A DNA stretch of 64,000 bases from contig LR746274.1 in assembly GCA_902729315.2 (NCBI GenBank), positions 1,949,037 to 2,013,036 on the forward strand, given 5' to 3'. This document shows, in pieces, positions 1-12,373 of the stretch; position 1 is the first letter of the stretch; each line of letters starts with the position of its first letter. The notes under the pieces are model-generated. The model searched no databases. It saw nothing but the letters and a program-made list of their open reading frames with translations, and was not told the DNA's origin. Origin of the DNA: Spirodela intermedia. Lineage: Eukaryota; Streptophyta; Magnoliopsida; Alismatales; Araceae. Made by a program: the position numbers and the translations under genes.

Positions 1-681
1 TGCTCAAAACGGGTATGCTAAAAGATACCCACTGTTAATATATATAGATATTTCTCTCTGTTTCGCTACTATCCATTCCATTATTTTTCTTCTAGTCTCT
101 CTGCGTTTGCGGCCTGGTCTGGAAGGTCAACCAGGCCTGCCCCAGCCCGGTGCTCATTTGAGCCCTTGAGCTATGGACACTGAAAGTTGAGTGGTGGGTT
201 TGTGATGATTAATCTAACCATTAAGTAAATGGGGAAGAATCTCATTATTCTGTAGACTAGCCTCCGTTGGCAACGTTGACCTCCACAAGAAATCAGCTCA
301 GAAGTTGAATCACACAAATCACAACTATAATGAGGAAAACATGGGCTTTAGCTAAGCAGTCATGAAATCCATCTGAATGCATTGGTTCTACCCCAAAATT
401 ATCCCAGTCAACTGGTACAGCTCTCGCCTTTCCTCTTTCAGAATGTTTAACTTTGTTGATCTCAGTGGAGAGCATCTAATTATGCGTGATCAAGAGATAT
501 GACAAGAGAAGATTCAACTAAGAAATATCACAAGAATCATGGAATAATGTGCTACAATGCATATATGAACCATGAGCAAGGGGACCAGAGGATGGGATGT
601 CAACGAGTATAAACAGAAAATGTATCTTCCCCCTACCAAAACAAACTAGAGTGATATATCGTGCTAAGCAGCCAAGTCAGA

Positions 682-712
<31 letters not shown>

Positions 713-829
713 TTCTCTCTCTTGACGAGGACAAGGAAGAGAAACGGTATCTCACCTTTCATGTCAAAGCATCTTGGGAACAGGGCAAGAGCACGAACCA
801 ATCTGAGCCACATTTCCAAGCTTGCTCTA
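1..829. other. No supported gene
   Basis: A (CT)n tract lies at about 682-722. A minus-strand open stretch at 293-475 has some protein-like character, but it lacks a donor at its end and matches nothing I know. This is probably the 3' flank or untranslated region of the small gene ending at 830. Confidence 0.4.
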
Positions 830-1158
830 TCAGGTGCTTCCTTTATTCTGCTTCTTTTTCTGCCTTCTCTCTGTTCATGAGATGAGCGGATGATGCTTTC
901 AGTGATCTCAGGGAATAGAAAGGTTGAATGTATGATTATTGTCGTATTATTTACAGAAAAATTAAAAAAAACAGGGGGAAGAGATGACGTCTACCTAGCT
1001 GCCTTTTAGCCTCTGATTTTGCGAAGAACTCCGCCCATTCATCAGTCAAGACATAGATATCTTCTCCTTTTTCTTCCTCGTTTTCTTCCCCTCCAAGCTC
1101 ATCTCCCAGCTGCCCCGTCCACGTTTGCTCTGAACCAACGGACGCACAACCGGGGACT
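830..1158 (-). CDS. 3' exons of a small unidentified plant protein
   Basis: Two exons read in one frame: complement(join(830..870,995..1158)). The first enters in phase 2 after an ACAG acceptor and leaves at a GTAGAC donor. The second begins after AACAG and ends at TGA. The product is very acidic in the middle (GGEENEEEKGEDIYVLTDEW), then has an EWAEFFAKSEAKRQL stretch and a basic tail (RRQKKKQNKGST). An acidic centre followed by EWAEFFAKSEA and a lysine-rich end looks like a conserved short plant protein, but I cannot name its family or function. The 5' exon was not placed. One candidate is the open frame around 1475-1625 with a phase-2 donor, but its peptide is unconvincing. Confidence 0.5.
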
Positions 1159-2245
1159 CTGTCATACACCAAGAACAGGAGAGTGAATCACATAAGCATT
1201 GGTCTCGTCCCTGGAGACAATCGAGATATATCGGACTGAAGGTTCCCAGATGGAATGATAACACAAAATCGAATTCTCACATCTCAGGAAAAAAAACACT
1301 GGTTATTTTTTTTCCCAAAAATCAAATCACGATCAATAAGGAATTCGAAATCAGCCACTCCTAAAAACATTCCAGAAAGTCCAAGAATCGATGAAGTAAT
1401 AGATCACGGAAAAAATGGTCCAAATCGTAAGCGGAAATAACTCGAAACCTGGAAGAACAGCTGCGAACCTTTTCGACAAGGAATCCTCACAAATCAGAGT
1501 CGACTTCACAAATTCGCCTCCGTCTACGGCGCGAACAGCGGATTGTCTCCTCGGATAAGAAACATCGGCAGGAGGCGGAACACTAGACGGGGCAATACGA
1601 TGTTGGTCCCAATGTGGAAGCATCAATGGGGGGAAAGGGTGACTGTGTAAGGCATGGTGATGATGGTGGAGGAAGATCCGGCGGACGCAGAAGCAGCGGC
1701 ACGGTCCGAAAGGGATGGCAGAGAAGAGAGGCGGGTAGAGGCTGAGATTTCTGTGGCTTTGATGGCCGTGGGTCGCAGAGATGAGAGGTGGGTAGAGGCT
1801 GAGCTCGCCGCGGCGGTCATGGTGGTGGAGTGGCGGTGACGACGCCATGGTCACCAGCGAGGGTTTACGTAAAACGCCGTCTGGTGCGATATGAGAGAGA
1901 GAGAGAGAGAGAGAGGCATTATTCATATAGTTTAATATGTAAATTAATTTTCACCCTATTTTTATTTTAAAAATAATTAAATATTTTTATTCACTATAAA
2001 TACGAAAAAACTTGTTTGATATATTTGCATTTCAATTGTGCATTTTGCGTCCAATATTTAAATTAAATTATTTTCTTAATGGGCCTGGTTCGTCTTCAAT
2101 GTCGACGTATGCGCTTTTGGGTTGTTAATGGGCAGAACGTGGGATTGGGCTTCTCCTTATTGGATCCTACCTCGAATCAATTCGAGCAGGGCCCACACAG
2201 ACTGACTGGGCCCCACCGGCTTCGGGCGGCCGTATCCAAAATGGG

Positions 2246-2276
<31 letters not shown>

Positions 2277-3489
2277 GTCCTTCCTCCAACACCAGATATT
2301 ACCTAAAATGACGTCATATTTTAATTCATGAGCTAATTATGATATATATATTATCGAACCATTCCCATATTATTTTTTGTCGGTGGCAGTTTTTCAGTGA
2401 CTTGATGAAAGGTGATAAATACAATTTATAAACAAACTCGGGGAATTCAAGATTTTTTTTTATGTGGGTTTGATCAATTAAAGTCACACGTGCGGCTTGT
2501 GACAAAAATATTTAATAATATTTATATGGGCCGGGATAATCTGCGGTCGTTCGTCGAGGCCACTGACGTCGTGATCGGAAAAAGCTTCAACTGAGAGGGA
2601 GGGGAGATGTGTAAGAATGAGTCTATGGAATCGAAGGCTGACCGCGGTGAGTGCAGAGGGAGCGCCTCGTTCCATCCCAGCCAGTCGTTCACGGGGATTT
2701 TGGTGCTGTGATAATCCAGAGTGAATGGACTGAGGCTGAGAACACCTTTTGACAGATAGATCGCCTCGCGCTTCGGATTTTTGAAACGGAGGGGGAGGAC
2801 AAGATCTGATTGATTTCTCTCGCTGTCGCCGTCTGGATATGTGATGGTGTCGTTAGTATCTCTGATTTTTAGGTTTACGCCTCCGATCCTCCGTAGGGTT
2901 TTCAGTTTTTAACGTCGTGTTTTGTCATCTTGCAGGTTCTTCGTAGGGAACGTCCTCCGCCGCCGCCCACCGAGCCTCCAGGCCCCAGAGTTTCCCAGAT
3001 TCCTCCTTTTCTGCTGCGCTTTTTTGACCCGAGGAAGGTGAGATTTGTCCTTTCTCTTCCATCTACCCTTGCCCCTAGAGGTCCCAGAGGGGGAGAGAGA
3101 GAGAGAGAGAGGGGGGGGTGGGTGGGGAAGATCAGGCTCTCCTTTCGTACCACCATAGCCAATTGCCAGGAAAAAGCTCCCCTCTCATTCAGGGGACTGG
3201 TCCACCGGCCACCTTCTTACGCTATTCTTTCACCACAAGGCCTGGGGGGCGCTGGGCCGCAAAAATTCCTCACGTAGCGACAGATTCAGACTGTGGATCA
3301 AGGCAGAAGCCCCCATTAATCTGAGAGAAGAGGTCGTGTAACTCCTGGAAGCGATGGAATAGTAGGGCTCGCGGATCGAGAGTTGATCGCCCATCCCTTT
3401 CCTCGTAGACGGCCTCTCCTCCGCCACCCGTCCTCCCCGTCGCCAATTTCCTCCTCCGGCGGGAGTCTTGGGCTTTTCGAGGGCGAGGA
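1159..3489. other. Intergenic and GCH1 5' region
   Basis: Contains (GA)n at 1889-1914, (CT)n at 2251-2272 and (GA)n at 3086-3110, with AT-rich DNA at 1920-2080. A pyrimidine-rich stretch ending in TTGCAG at about 2935 could be the acceptor of a 5' leader intron for the GTP cyclohydrolase gene. No convincing coding region apart from the possible 5' exon of the small gene to the left. Confidence 0.4.
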
Positions 3490-6063
3490 ATGGGGGCGCT
3501 GGGGGAGTGTTGCCTCGGTGGGAAGCCGGGGTGCCATGGGATGGAGCAGATGCTGCTTGTGGGTGGAGAAGAAGAGGAGATTAGACTTGGACCGGAGTTG
3601 GAATGCGGCGGCGGCATCGAGGACGCCGTGAAGGTCCTGCTGGAGGGCCTGGGGGAGGATCCTGACAGAGACGGGCTCAAGAAGACTCCGCTCCGTGTGG
3701 CCAAGGCGCTCCGGGATGGAACCAGAGGTACGTTCTTTTCTTCTCTCTTTCAATTTCTCTTCTTCCTCTTCCACCCCCCCTTTTTCTTCCTCTTCTTCCA
3801 CTCCTCCTTGTACTTCTTTGTTAGGGATATAGGTATTATATGCAATTTAGAGGACCCAGTTCGAATTCATATGGTGTTTGGTGGGTGACGGTGATGCTGG
3901 ATTAGCAGATGCTGACGGCTAGTTTCTGTTCCATGATTCATATATACATCGCAGCTCTAGAAATCTGATCTCAAGGCTATTTTCTGTATCGATATGTCGC
4001 ATATCCGATTCTATTTTGTGCTATGGAGTTCGAACCTCAAATTCCTGGCCTCTCTTACTATGAATTGCAGGATGGCACTGACACGCTTAGTAGTCACTAA
4101 TTTCTCCCTTTTGTGCACAGAAGAATCATCCACGTCGATGCGCATTTGATCAGTTCAAAAGTTGATGAACTAAATAGGTTTGGTAAATTTTTCTTAAAAG
4201 CTAAGCAAAAATAAAGATAGATATTAGACGGCCAACTTGACATTTCAGAATCAATTTTCACTTGAAACCTTTTTTTACCTTTTCTGGTTTTGAATTTCAT
4301 CTGTGGATTTAAACAATAATCCGAAGTTTCCGTCTATATGGTGAAGTCAAACGTTCCATATGAAATGGAGTTATAAGAAAAGACTTGTAGGAACCGAAGG
4401 GTTCTCTACAAATCACCTATGATTGCTAAATATAGTAATGAACAGCGAAAGTCGATGCCGCCTACCTTTCTGTGTACCTAATCCTTGATCTACAATTCCC
4501 ATGAATATCCACAAACCGATGAAAATAGAAGTTCATTAGCGTTTGATTCTTTTACCTGGGGAGATCATGCCTCTGAACAATTTATGTGCTCATTTATTGC
4601 GGGGCACAATGGTTTCTTGATTTATATGCTTTTGAAATCTACCTTCTTGCCAAAAAAGATGATAATAATAATTCCGAAAATCAATATAGGCTTAAATTTT
4701 ATTTTTCTGTAGCAGATCATCATTTAGAAGCTACTTCATTCCTCATCTTCGACCTCCAATTAGAAACGGCGTTCATAGCAGAAATTATTTTCTTGCAGGA
4801 TACAAGCAAAGTGTTCATGATATCGTTGAAGGAGCTCTGTTTTTAGAAGCTGGTATGAGTAATAGAGTGGACCGTGCCAGAGGAGGAGGTGGGCTTGTAG
4901 TTGTTCGGGACATTGGTCTCTTCTCATACTGTGAGTCTTGCTTGCTTCCATTCAGGGTCCAGTGCCACGTCGGCTATATACCTTCTGGGCAACACGTGGT
5001 TGGGCTTAGCAAGCTCGCTCGAGTAGCCGATGTCTTCGCCAAGAGACTGCAGGATCCCCAGAGACTGGCCGACGATATCTGCTCGGCTTTGCAGAGCAGC
5101 ATCAAACCCTTGGGAGTCGCAGTTTCTCTTCAGTGCTGGCACATCCACCTTCCAGAATTAGGCAGGAAGAATCCCTGCCAGAGGCACACCTCCTCTCGAT
5201 CGAATATGCAGGGCTGGCACGAGCTCGACGTCTGCTCCTATTCGGGCATCTTCGAAGACGAGGGCGGCGACCCATGGATCGAGTTTGCCGCTGTTTTGAA
5301 GTTTGGGGGAGTAAATGTGGGGAGGGTGGAGGAGGAGAAGGAGAAGGAGAAGCCTTCCCCTCTCCAGAACTGGTGCCCATTAAAGTCCCCCGAGATGGTC
5401 CAGTGCATCGGCAAGGCCTCTTCGAAGCTGGTGGGAACTCTGCCAGATGCCATGGTGGCTGCTGTGACCTCCATCCTCACCTCGTTGGGTGAGGACCCGC
5501 TCAGGGAGGAGCTGGTGGGCACTCCCCAGCGCTTCGTCCGGTGGCTGATGACCTTCAGGAGGGCCAGCTTCGAGTTGAAGCTGAACAGCAACTTCCATCT
5601 TGGGCAATTGGGTCTGTATTCTGCCAAAAACAGTGGAGGAGACATCATCGGCAGCCGCAGTAAAGGTGAGATAGTCCACTCCGAGCTGAGCCTACCCTTC
5701 TGCTCTCAGTGCGAGCATCACCTCTTGCCCTTCTATGGAGTCGCCCACATTGGCTACTTGGCGCCACCAGAGTCGAAGATTATCGACCGATCCTTACTGC
5801 ATTCAGTGGTTCTCTTCTACGGCTGTAAGCTCCAGGTGCAGGAGCGTCTTACCAGGCAGATCACAGAGACGGTCTTCTCCATCTTCTGTGGCGGGGTGAT
5901 GGTGGTTGTGGAGGCTGATCACGTCTGCATGGTTTCCAGAGGGATAGAGAAGATGGGCAGCAGCACCGCCACCACCGCCGCCATGGGGCAGTTCGCCGCC
6001 AACCTCGAAGCGAAGACTATGTTCCTTCAGACCATAGCGTGCAGCAGAGCAGCTGGAGGGTGA
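3490..6063 (+). CDS. GCH1: GTP cyclohydrolase I, plant two-domain type
   Basis: First enzyme of folate pterin synthesis: converts GTP to dihydroneopterin triphosphate in the cytosol. Model join(3490..3727,4799..6063), phase 1, gives 500 residues (the Arabidopsis protein is somewhat shorter). Two GCHI-like domains lie in tandem, at about residues 45-235 and 285-495, the plant hallmark. The C-terminal domain has the usual zinc ligand pattern: CEHH at 384-387 (Cys384, His387) and Cys456 in HVCM. In the N-terminal domain the matching positions read CESC (Cys124, Cys127) and HIH (His196), so the His and second Cys are exchanged. In known plant enzymes neither domain alone is complete and both are needed. 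The single intron is about 1.07 kb. The start at 3490 is the first ATG in the open frame; the internal ATG at 3538 is an alternative. Confidence 0.93.
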
Positions 6064-6782
6064 GCTTGTGCTTGGTCGGCTGTATTTCTTCTAGCTTCCA
6101 TTCCTGAAGCCAGATCGAAAAGAGACTGGATAAATGAGGGTCTCAGAAGGTGGAGCCTCCTTACCCCAGGTGGCGATGAGCAGCGGCGGCGGTGGCACCG
6201 ATCGACGAGTCAACTGTTGGTTTCTTGCCCAGTTCATGGCACAATTGTCTCTCCTTTTATTGGTATAAAAAAGGTATGATTTTGACTTGGAAAATGACGG
6301 CCGAGGGATCTGATGGGGCACTAATTAGTGTTGTCCGAGATCCACGGGGCCAGTCTCAGGTGCTGATATTTATCCGCCCTCATTACCATTTATATTATTC
6401 ATATAGGCTTCGTGTGCCGGAAATTTTCGTATATGGCCTGTTTTGGTATGCTGGGGTGTACTCAAAGTCAACGCCCCAGTGTTCCTTTCTCATTTTTTCC
6501 CCCTCGTAGAAGCCTCATTAGTTGACCCAGGACGCCAAAAAAGATTCTCAGCTGCATTCCGGCCATTTCCTCTCTCTCTCTCTCTCTCTCCCCCTCTCTG
6601 TATATATATCTCATCTATAAACTTCATTTTCGCGGAATCTACGTAATCACAGTCTATATTATAAGGAGAGCAAATGAGTCAACTCGCGGGGGATGAGGAT
6701 CTTATTGGGTCCGGGCCGAGGGGAGGCTATCGGGCCGACCCGGACAGACAACTCCTCAGGCTCTCTACACGTGGCACTTTCA
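6064..6782. other. Convergent 3' flanks of GCH1 and oxidoreductase copy 1
   Basis: The two genes end tail-to-tail here. A (CT)n tract lies at about 6571-6598, followed by TATATATA. No gene seen. Confidence 0.5.
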
Positions 6783-9186
6783 TCAGAATATCTCGACAAC
6801 GATCTTCCCCGTGGCGTGGCCCTCGATGCTCTTGTCGAAGCCCTCCGCCGCCCTCTTCAGAGGGAACTTGGAGTCAACGACCGTCCTCAGCTTCCCTTCC
6901 ATCATCTGGCCCACCAAAAACTCCAGCCCAGGCCCATCCGGAGTCGATATTAACGGGAACCGCCGCTTATTGCAGAAGCACACCTTCTGCAGCGCCGCCC
7001 TCAGCATGTCGCCAGCGGTGGCGGCGACGTCGGCGACCTTCCCGCCGGCGGCCAAGTTGGCCTTGAGCGTTGACCAAGGGATGCCGGCGACGCAGTTCAC
7101 CACGGCGTCGTACTTCCTCCCGGTGGGACTCTCCAAGGCGGCGCCGCCGGGAGACTTGTAGTCCAGCACCTCGTCGGCCCCCAGATTCTTCACCAGCTCC
7201 AGGTTTCTCTCCCCGCAGGTGGCAGTGACGTGGACGTCGCCCGCGAGCTTGAGGAGCTGGACGGCGTAGTGGCCGATGCCGCCGGAGGCGGCGGTGACCA
7301 GGACGTTGATGGGCTTGTCAACACCGTCGAGGTTGATCCCGAGGCTGCGGAGGCTGTGGAGGGCGGTGAGGCCGGCGATGGGGATGCCGGAGCCTTCCGC
7401 CGCCGAGATTCCGGCGGGTCTGTGGACGGTGAGCTTCTCCTCCGCCGCCGCGTACTCGGCGAGGCCGCCAGCCACCTGTTCATAGATCGTTCGGTTTACA
7501 AAAGCCAGTGAATTTTGAAGGGGATCTTGAGGATTCTTGAAGGAAGGGAGTTTTGTATGCAAACAAAATCGATCAATCTCTTTTATCTTTCTTCTCTTCT
7601 TTTCTTTTTCTTTTAAAAAAAATGAGTTTTTACTTGCAGGATATGAATTTCGGAAGATCTTACATGGGATCTTCCCCTCTCGGAAGAAATAGACCAGAAA
7701 TGAAGATCTTTGAAGCCACTGCATGGGAATTATGATGCCTTTAAAAATAAATAAAAAACCACGCATGCGGAATGCAAAGGAGAGAGGATAGATGAGACAT
7801 TTTAGGGTAAATAATTTTCAGGGATAAAACACCCAAAATTAGAAATAATATCAATCTCTTTCATTATTTTTCCCCGCTTTTATTTAAAGCATGTACTGGA
7901 AGCAATGGATTAAAAAAGATGGAGGTATTTAGCTGAAAAAAAAAAACCCAGATATGATCAATAATGCATTTCAATTTTTGTTTACAATATATGTATGCAT
8001 ATATCTGTTCTTTTCTGTTCATTCTTTCAGAGAAAATTGCTAAAAAAAGGGAAGGGGGGGGGGGGGTGGAGGTGGGAGCAGGATGATAATGAGCTTACCG
8101 TAAAATGAAGCAAGGTTATGACCTTGTCTCCTGCTTTGAAAGCGGTCACTCCTTGGCCAACTTCCACGACCTCTCCTGCCACACAGGTCCCTATTTCACA
8201 GGAAAATAGCAAAAATCAAATCCCTTTTCGTCAAGGGTTTCATTTAAGATGAATGAAGATGGGATGTAATGAAACCCGTGTTGAGTTGTATAATTTTCAG
8301 TGGGTAATGCTCAAATTTAGCAACCTGTCTAGATTTTGAGTGAGCGTGATGAAGATTTAAGGGCAAGAAAACCCATTTGAGCTTTTAAATTTTTCATTGG
8401 AAAATTCGCAGGTTTCAGAAATTCTGTCCAGGTTTTCGGTGATGATAATGACAATAGGAGAAGAGTAAAACCCAGCTAGAAATGGCCATATTCGACCAAT
8501 TTTGGAAAAAAATGGTAAAATAAAAGGAAATCATGTTCTTCGTGGGGGAGCAACAGGTGGGGGATGCAGGAGATAGGAGGAGACCCGTGTGGCATGGAGC
8601 TTAGAACAAGAGTGAACAAATTTTGGCATGGATTTTTCAATGACAATGAAAATCAGAGGAAACAAAAAAAAAAAAAAGCACACGTCAAGCTTCTGATTTG
8701 AGATCAAAATGGGCGATAATTCACGAAAGAGCTCTTGGATTCTGAGAAACACCGAAAATAATGATAATAATAATCGGAGGAATGATCACCTGGGGTGAAG
8801 GGAAATTTTGGTGGAAGAAAGGGGCGCAGCATCCCCTTCTGAATCTTCCAGTCGGCCGGATTCAGACTAGTCGCTTCCACTTTCAGCAGGAGTTGACCTT
8901 TCTTCGGCGAAGGAATTGATACCTCAACGAGCTGCCGCGTAAAACCAAAGATAGGAACCAGTCAAATTAACTGAAGCAGGGATGGTTCCAAAGTTTCCAT
9001 TTAATTGATGCAGTGCCGGCGGTTTTAACAAAAACTCGAGGCTTCATCGTCGTCCCTCCAGCGGGGCCGACAGAGAGAACGAAGAAAAGCTGGTCAGGAG
9101 CAAGCCTGGAACCGGTTTACCTTGAGCGCCGCTCCTCCGCCGCCGTAACGGTCATACTGAACCGCGCGCATGAGTTTAGCTGCCAT
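6783..9186 (-). CDS. Quinone/enone oxidoreductase, ceQORH-like, array copy 1
   Basis: Zinc-independent medium-chain dehydrogenase/reductase, predicted to reduce a conjugated carbonyl or quinone-like substrate with NADPH. The nearest family I recognise is the Arabidopsis chloroplast-envelope quinone oxidoreductase homologue (ceQORH), which is imported without a classical cleaved transit peptide. Model complement(join(6783..7475,8099..8190,8790..8931,9121..9186)) gives 330 residues, the family size. The N-terminal catalytic fold runs from AVQY to about residue 130; the nucleotide-binding AASGGIG lies at 162-168. This is the most divergent intact member: exon 3 reads TCVAGEVVEVG where the others have TDVAGEVVEVG (or PDVAGEV in copy 3), and its C-terminal third (VCFCNKRRFPL, EGFDKSIEGHATGK) differs from copies 2-5. 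Intron phases (0,1,0) match the other copies. Confidence 0.88.
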
Positions 9187-9620
9187 GGATGGGATCCCCT
9201 GGGCTCTTGGGCAGCTACCTGGTCACCAGGAGAGGGGAACCTTCGCTTGCTTCAATATATCCCCAGGAGCCGCCTGGAATTGCAGGAGTTGACCTTTCTT
9301 CGAGCCGCCACAGATAGCGACGCAATCGACATCCTTCGTTAAATAAAGTCGTCGCCGTGGAGAACAATTTTTGAAGAAGATACTTCTTAGGTCCCTGGTT
9401 TATTTATTTAACCTTCCCAGATTCGTAAGAAGAGGCGACTTTCAGACGGAACAAATAGACCCTCTAGGGCTGGCCCATCTTTTCGGGGCTTATCTCCGTT
9501 CACAGAGAAGTTCAAAAGTTAACGCCAACGCCAACGCCGACGGAGAGCTTACAGGATAATCAACGACAGATAGCCGTCGTATAGTGAGTTCCTTTTGCTT
9601 CAGTAGTTTGACTCGACCTG

Positions 9621-12373
9621 TCAGGGCCCCATCTCCACAACAATCTTCCCCGTGGCGTGCCCGTCGATGCTCTTGGCCCAGGCCGCCTCTGCCTGGCTCA
9701 GAGGATGCCTCGAGTCAACGACCGTCTTCAGCTTCCCTTCCTTCACCAGACCCACCAAAAGCTCCAGCTCCTCCTTGTTGGCGGACATGATGAGCGGCAC
9801 CAGTTGCTTCTTGGAGAAGGTGATCTTCTTGATGGCGGCGGTGAGGATGGCGGCGGGTTCAAGGGTGATGTCGATGACCTTGCCCTTCTCCGATAGGGTG
9901 GGCTCGAATGTTGACCAGGGGATACGGGTGGCGCAGTGGATGACGGCATCGTACTTCTTCCCGGAGGGGCTCTCCAAGGTGGCGCCGCCAGGGGTTTTGT
10001 AGTCCAGCACCTCATCAGCACCCAGATTCTTCACCAGCTCCAAGTTCCTCGCTCCGCAGGTGGCAGTGACGTGGCAATTGCCCAGCTTTGCCAGCTGGAC
10101 CGCGTACAAGCCCACTCCGCCGGACGCGGCGGTGACTAGGATGTTGGCGCCGTTCTCGCTGCCAACCTTGAACCTGATTCCGGCCGATTTCAGGCTCTGG
10201 AGGGCAGTGAGGCCCGCTATTGGCAACCCTGCTCCCTCGGCGGCGGATACCTCTGCAGGCCTCTTCACTGTCATGCTAGCCGATGCCACCACATATTCAG
10301 CCAGCCCTCCCCCTCGCTGACAGAAAAATAAAAATAAATTATTAATTAAGTTAATTATTTATCTGCGAGAAAAATTATGAATAATTGATTTACACGTATG
10401 CTCATAGATTGACTAAAAATAAGAGGCAATATAATGCAGCGTGAGAGCTCACCCGGAGGTAGAGCATCGACACCACTTTGTCGCCGGCTTTGAGAGAGTC
10501 AACGTTGGACCCCACTTCAACCACCTCACCTGCCACGTCGGTGACTGCAACATGGCAACCGGGTCATCAGGGCCCAACCCCGTAGAATGATCTACTATGA
10601 AATTAATTGGAAAACTGGGGTAAAATTATTATGCGGTAGTAGTAGTAGTCTGAGATATGAATCACTGAAAATAATATGTAAATGTTCATTTGAAATAAAA
10701 TAAAAGCACAAAAATAAATAAATAAAGAGATAAATCTGCCGCTCAAAACATTATTATAAATATAATAACAGTTTATTTGGTAATATTAATGGCTACGAAT
10801 TCCCTCGGGTGCCATTACATCAATGATGAAACTACCGGTTTATGCATGTGTATAAATAAGGTTTATAATGTTACCAAGTGCCTTAGTAAGATTCTTGAAA
10901 GGATCCACAATGCAGCATAGAAGACAGAAACAAGCAAGAGTGAATAGAATGCTCACAAGCCAGTTACTGAAAAAATTATCCCCTGTTGTTTATATTTTTG
11001 TGGGGAGAAAAGAGATCAAACTCATAAGAATATATTCTAATAGGGAAGCCAATATGAGTTTCCATGCAAGTTCATCCACATTATCACCATCGTCAACATG
11101 AATGAAGCTTTGCGCTCTATATTATCTTCTCCTTTTGTTATTCCCCTTTTTTCTTGGGCCGGGGAGGCAACAGAACACGGGCTCTTCTTCTATGTTACTT
11201 CAAGAAAATGAAATCAATATTGAAAGAGCATTTTCAAGATTATTTAGATGGTGAAATTTTTGGGCGTCTAATCTCAAACTGTGGCTTTCAAAAGTTGTTT
11301 CAGATTGCTGACAGCTTGAGATCTCATCTGGGCATTTATATATCCCCTTCACCTGAATGATTTTTCGTCATCAATTTGGCCCCAAGTAACTCATGAATCA
11401 TGCAATAATCCACAGATGGCTTGAACTCATGAGCATTATAATTCGTAGACAAAATACATGAATATATGCACTTAATCTTGTGCAAATGTATACATACATG
11501 ATAACACAGAAATAAAATTTCTATTTTGTAAATAAAAAAGCTGGAAAGATTAGCACACTCTTGACCAAAATCCGACAATATATTGCCCATGAGAAGATTA
11601 AAGATCAGCCATAAACTGACGGGAAGTAATGATCGGAAGTCATTGACACCAAACATTGCCCAGTAGAAGGCTCGTACCACTTGAGTGAAATACCTGGCAC
11701 GTATGGAAATTTTCGTGGAAGAAATGGGCGTATCATGCCCTTCTGAATCTTCCAATCAACGGGGTTTATACTAGAAGCCTCCAACTTCAACAAGACCTCA
11801 TGTTTCTTTGGTGAAGGAATGGAAACTTCAACATGCTACATTAAGAAGATGTCAGGAAATGATTATTCAAGGAAGCTAAAGAGTGAAAAATAATTATTAA
11901 ATAACGCCCAAAAATTGAAAAGAAACAGAAGAAAAAATTACTTATATTTTCCTGAAACATTTCGAAAACAGGAACATATCACAAAAAATGGTTCTGCATA
12001 TAGGTTTTTTTCAATGAATCTATGCACACATGTATTGAGAATCAGAGATGTATGCGTGTCATAAATCATTCCTAAAATTGAATTAAATTATAAATTGACC
12101 TCGTGCAATATAGAGCCGAAACTGATTAGCGGGTACCTAACATTCAATTTGAAATAGTGGGAAGTTAAACTCCGAGAGACAGACAAATAAGCATAATCAT
12201 GAAAATAGAACATGTAGTCGATCAAGCGCCACGAACTCGCAACATTGAACTCCAAACTTTCTATAAACTTGGCCTCTTCAATGAAACGCACGACTTACTT
12301 TGAGGGCGGCGGCACCGCCGCCGTAGGACTCGTACTGCACGGCGTGCGTGAGCTTTCCCGCTTGAGAGACCAT
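9621..12373 (-). CDS. Quinone/enone oxidoreductase, ceQORH-like, array copy 2
   Basis: Model complement(join(9621..10316,10453..10544,11694..11835,12299..12373)) gives 334 residues. Exons run MVSQAGKLTHAVQY / HVEVSIPSPKKHEV / TDVAGEVVEVG / RGGGLAEYVVASAS. AASGGVG at 166-172 is the NADPH-binding loop, and the protein ends HATGKIVVEMGP. No zinc-ligand set is present, as expected for the quinone-reductase branch. Exon 4, intron 3 and exon 3 are nearly the same as in copy 3, while exons 1-2 and introns 1-2 differ more. Intron 2 holds about 450 bases (near 10,940-11,450) absent from copy 3. An in-frame upstream ATG at 12463 would add 30 residues (MRSRFFSSLYLIRRKL...), a basic and hydrophobic start that might direct targeting; I chose the shorter start because it matches the family. 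Confidence 0.9.

Noticed and set aside
293-475. Possible exon of another gene (PVDWDNFGVEPMHSDGFHDC on the minus strand)
   Set aside because: Some protein-like character, but no usable donor, no partner exon and no known match.
1351-1926. 191-codon open frame on the minus strand
   Set aside because: Starts in a (CT)n tract, rich in His/Ser/Pro with no recognisable domain. It may overlap the leader of the small gene but does not look coding as a whole.
10940-11450. Extra DNA in copy 2 intron 2 as a mobile element
   Set aside because: Only the absence from copy 3 is visible; no terminal repeats or target duplication, so a deletion in copy 3 is equally likely.
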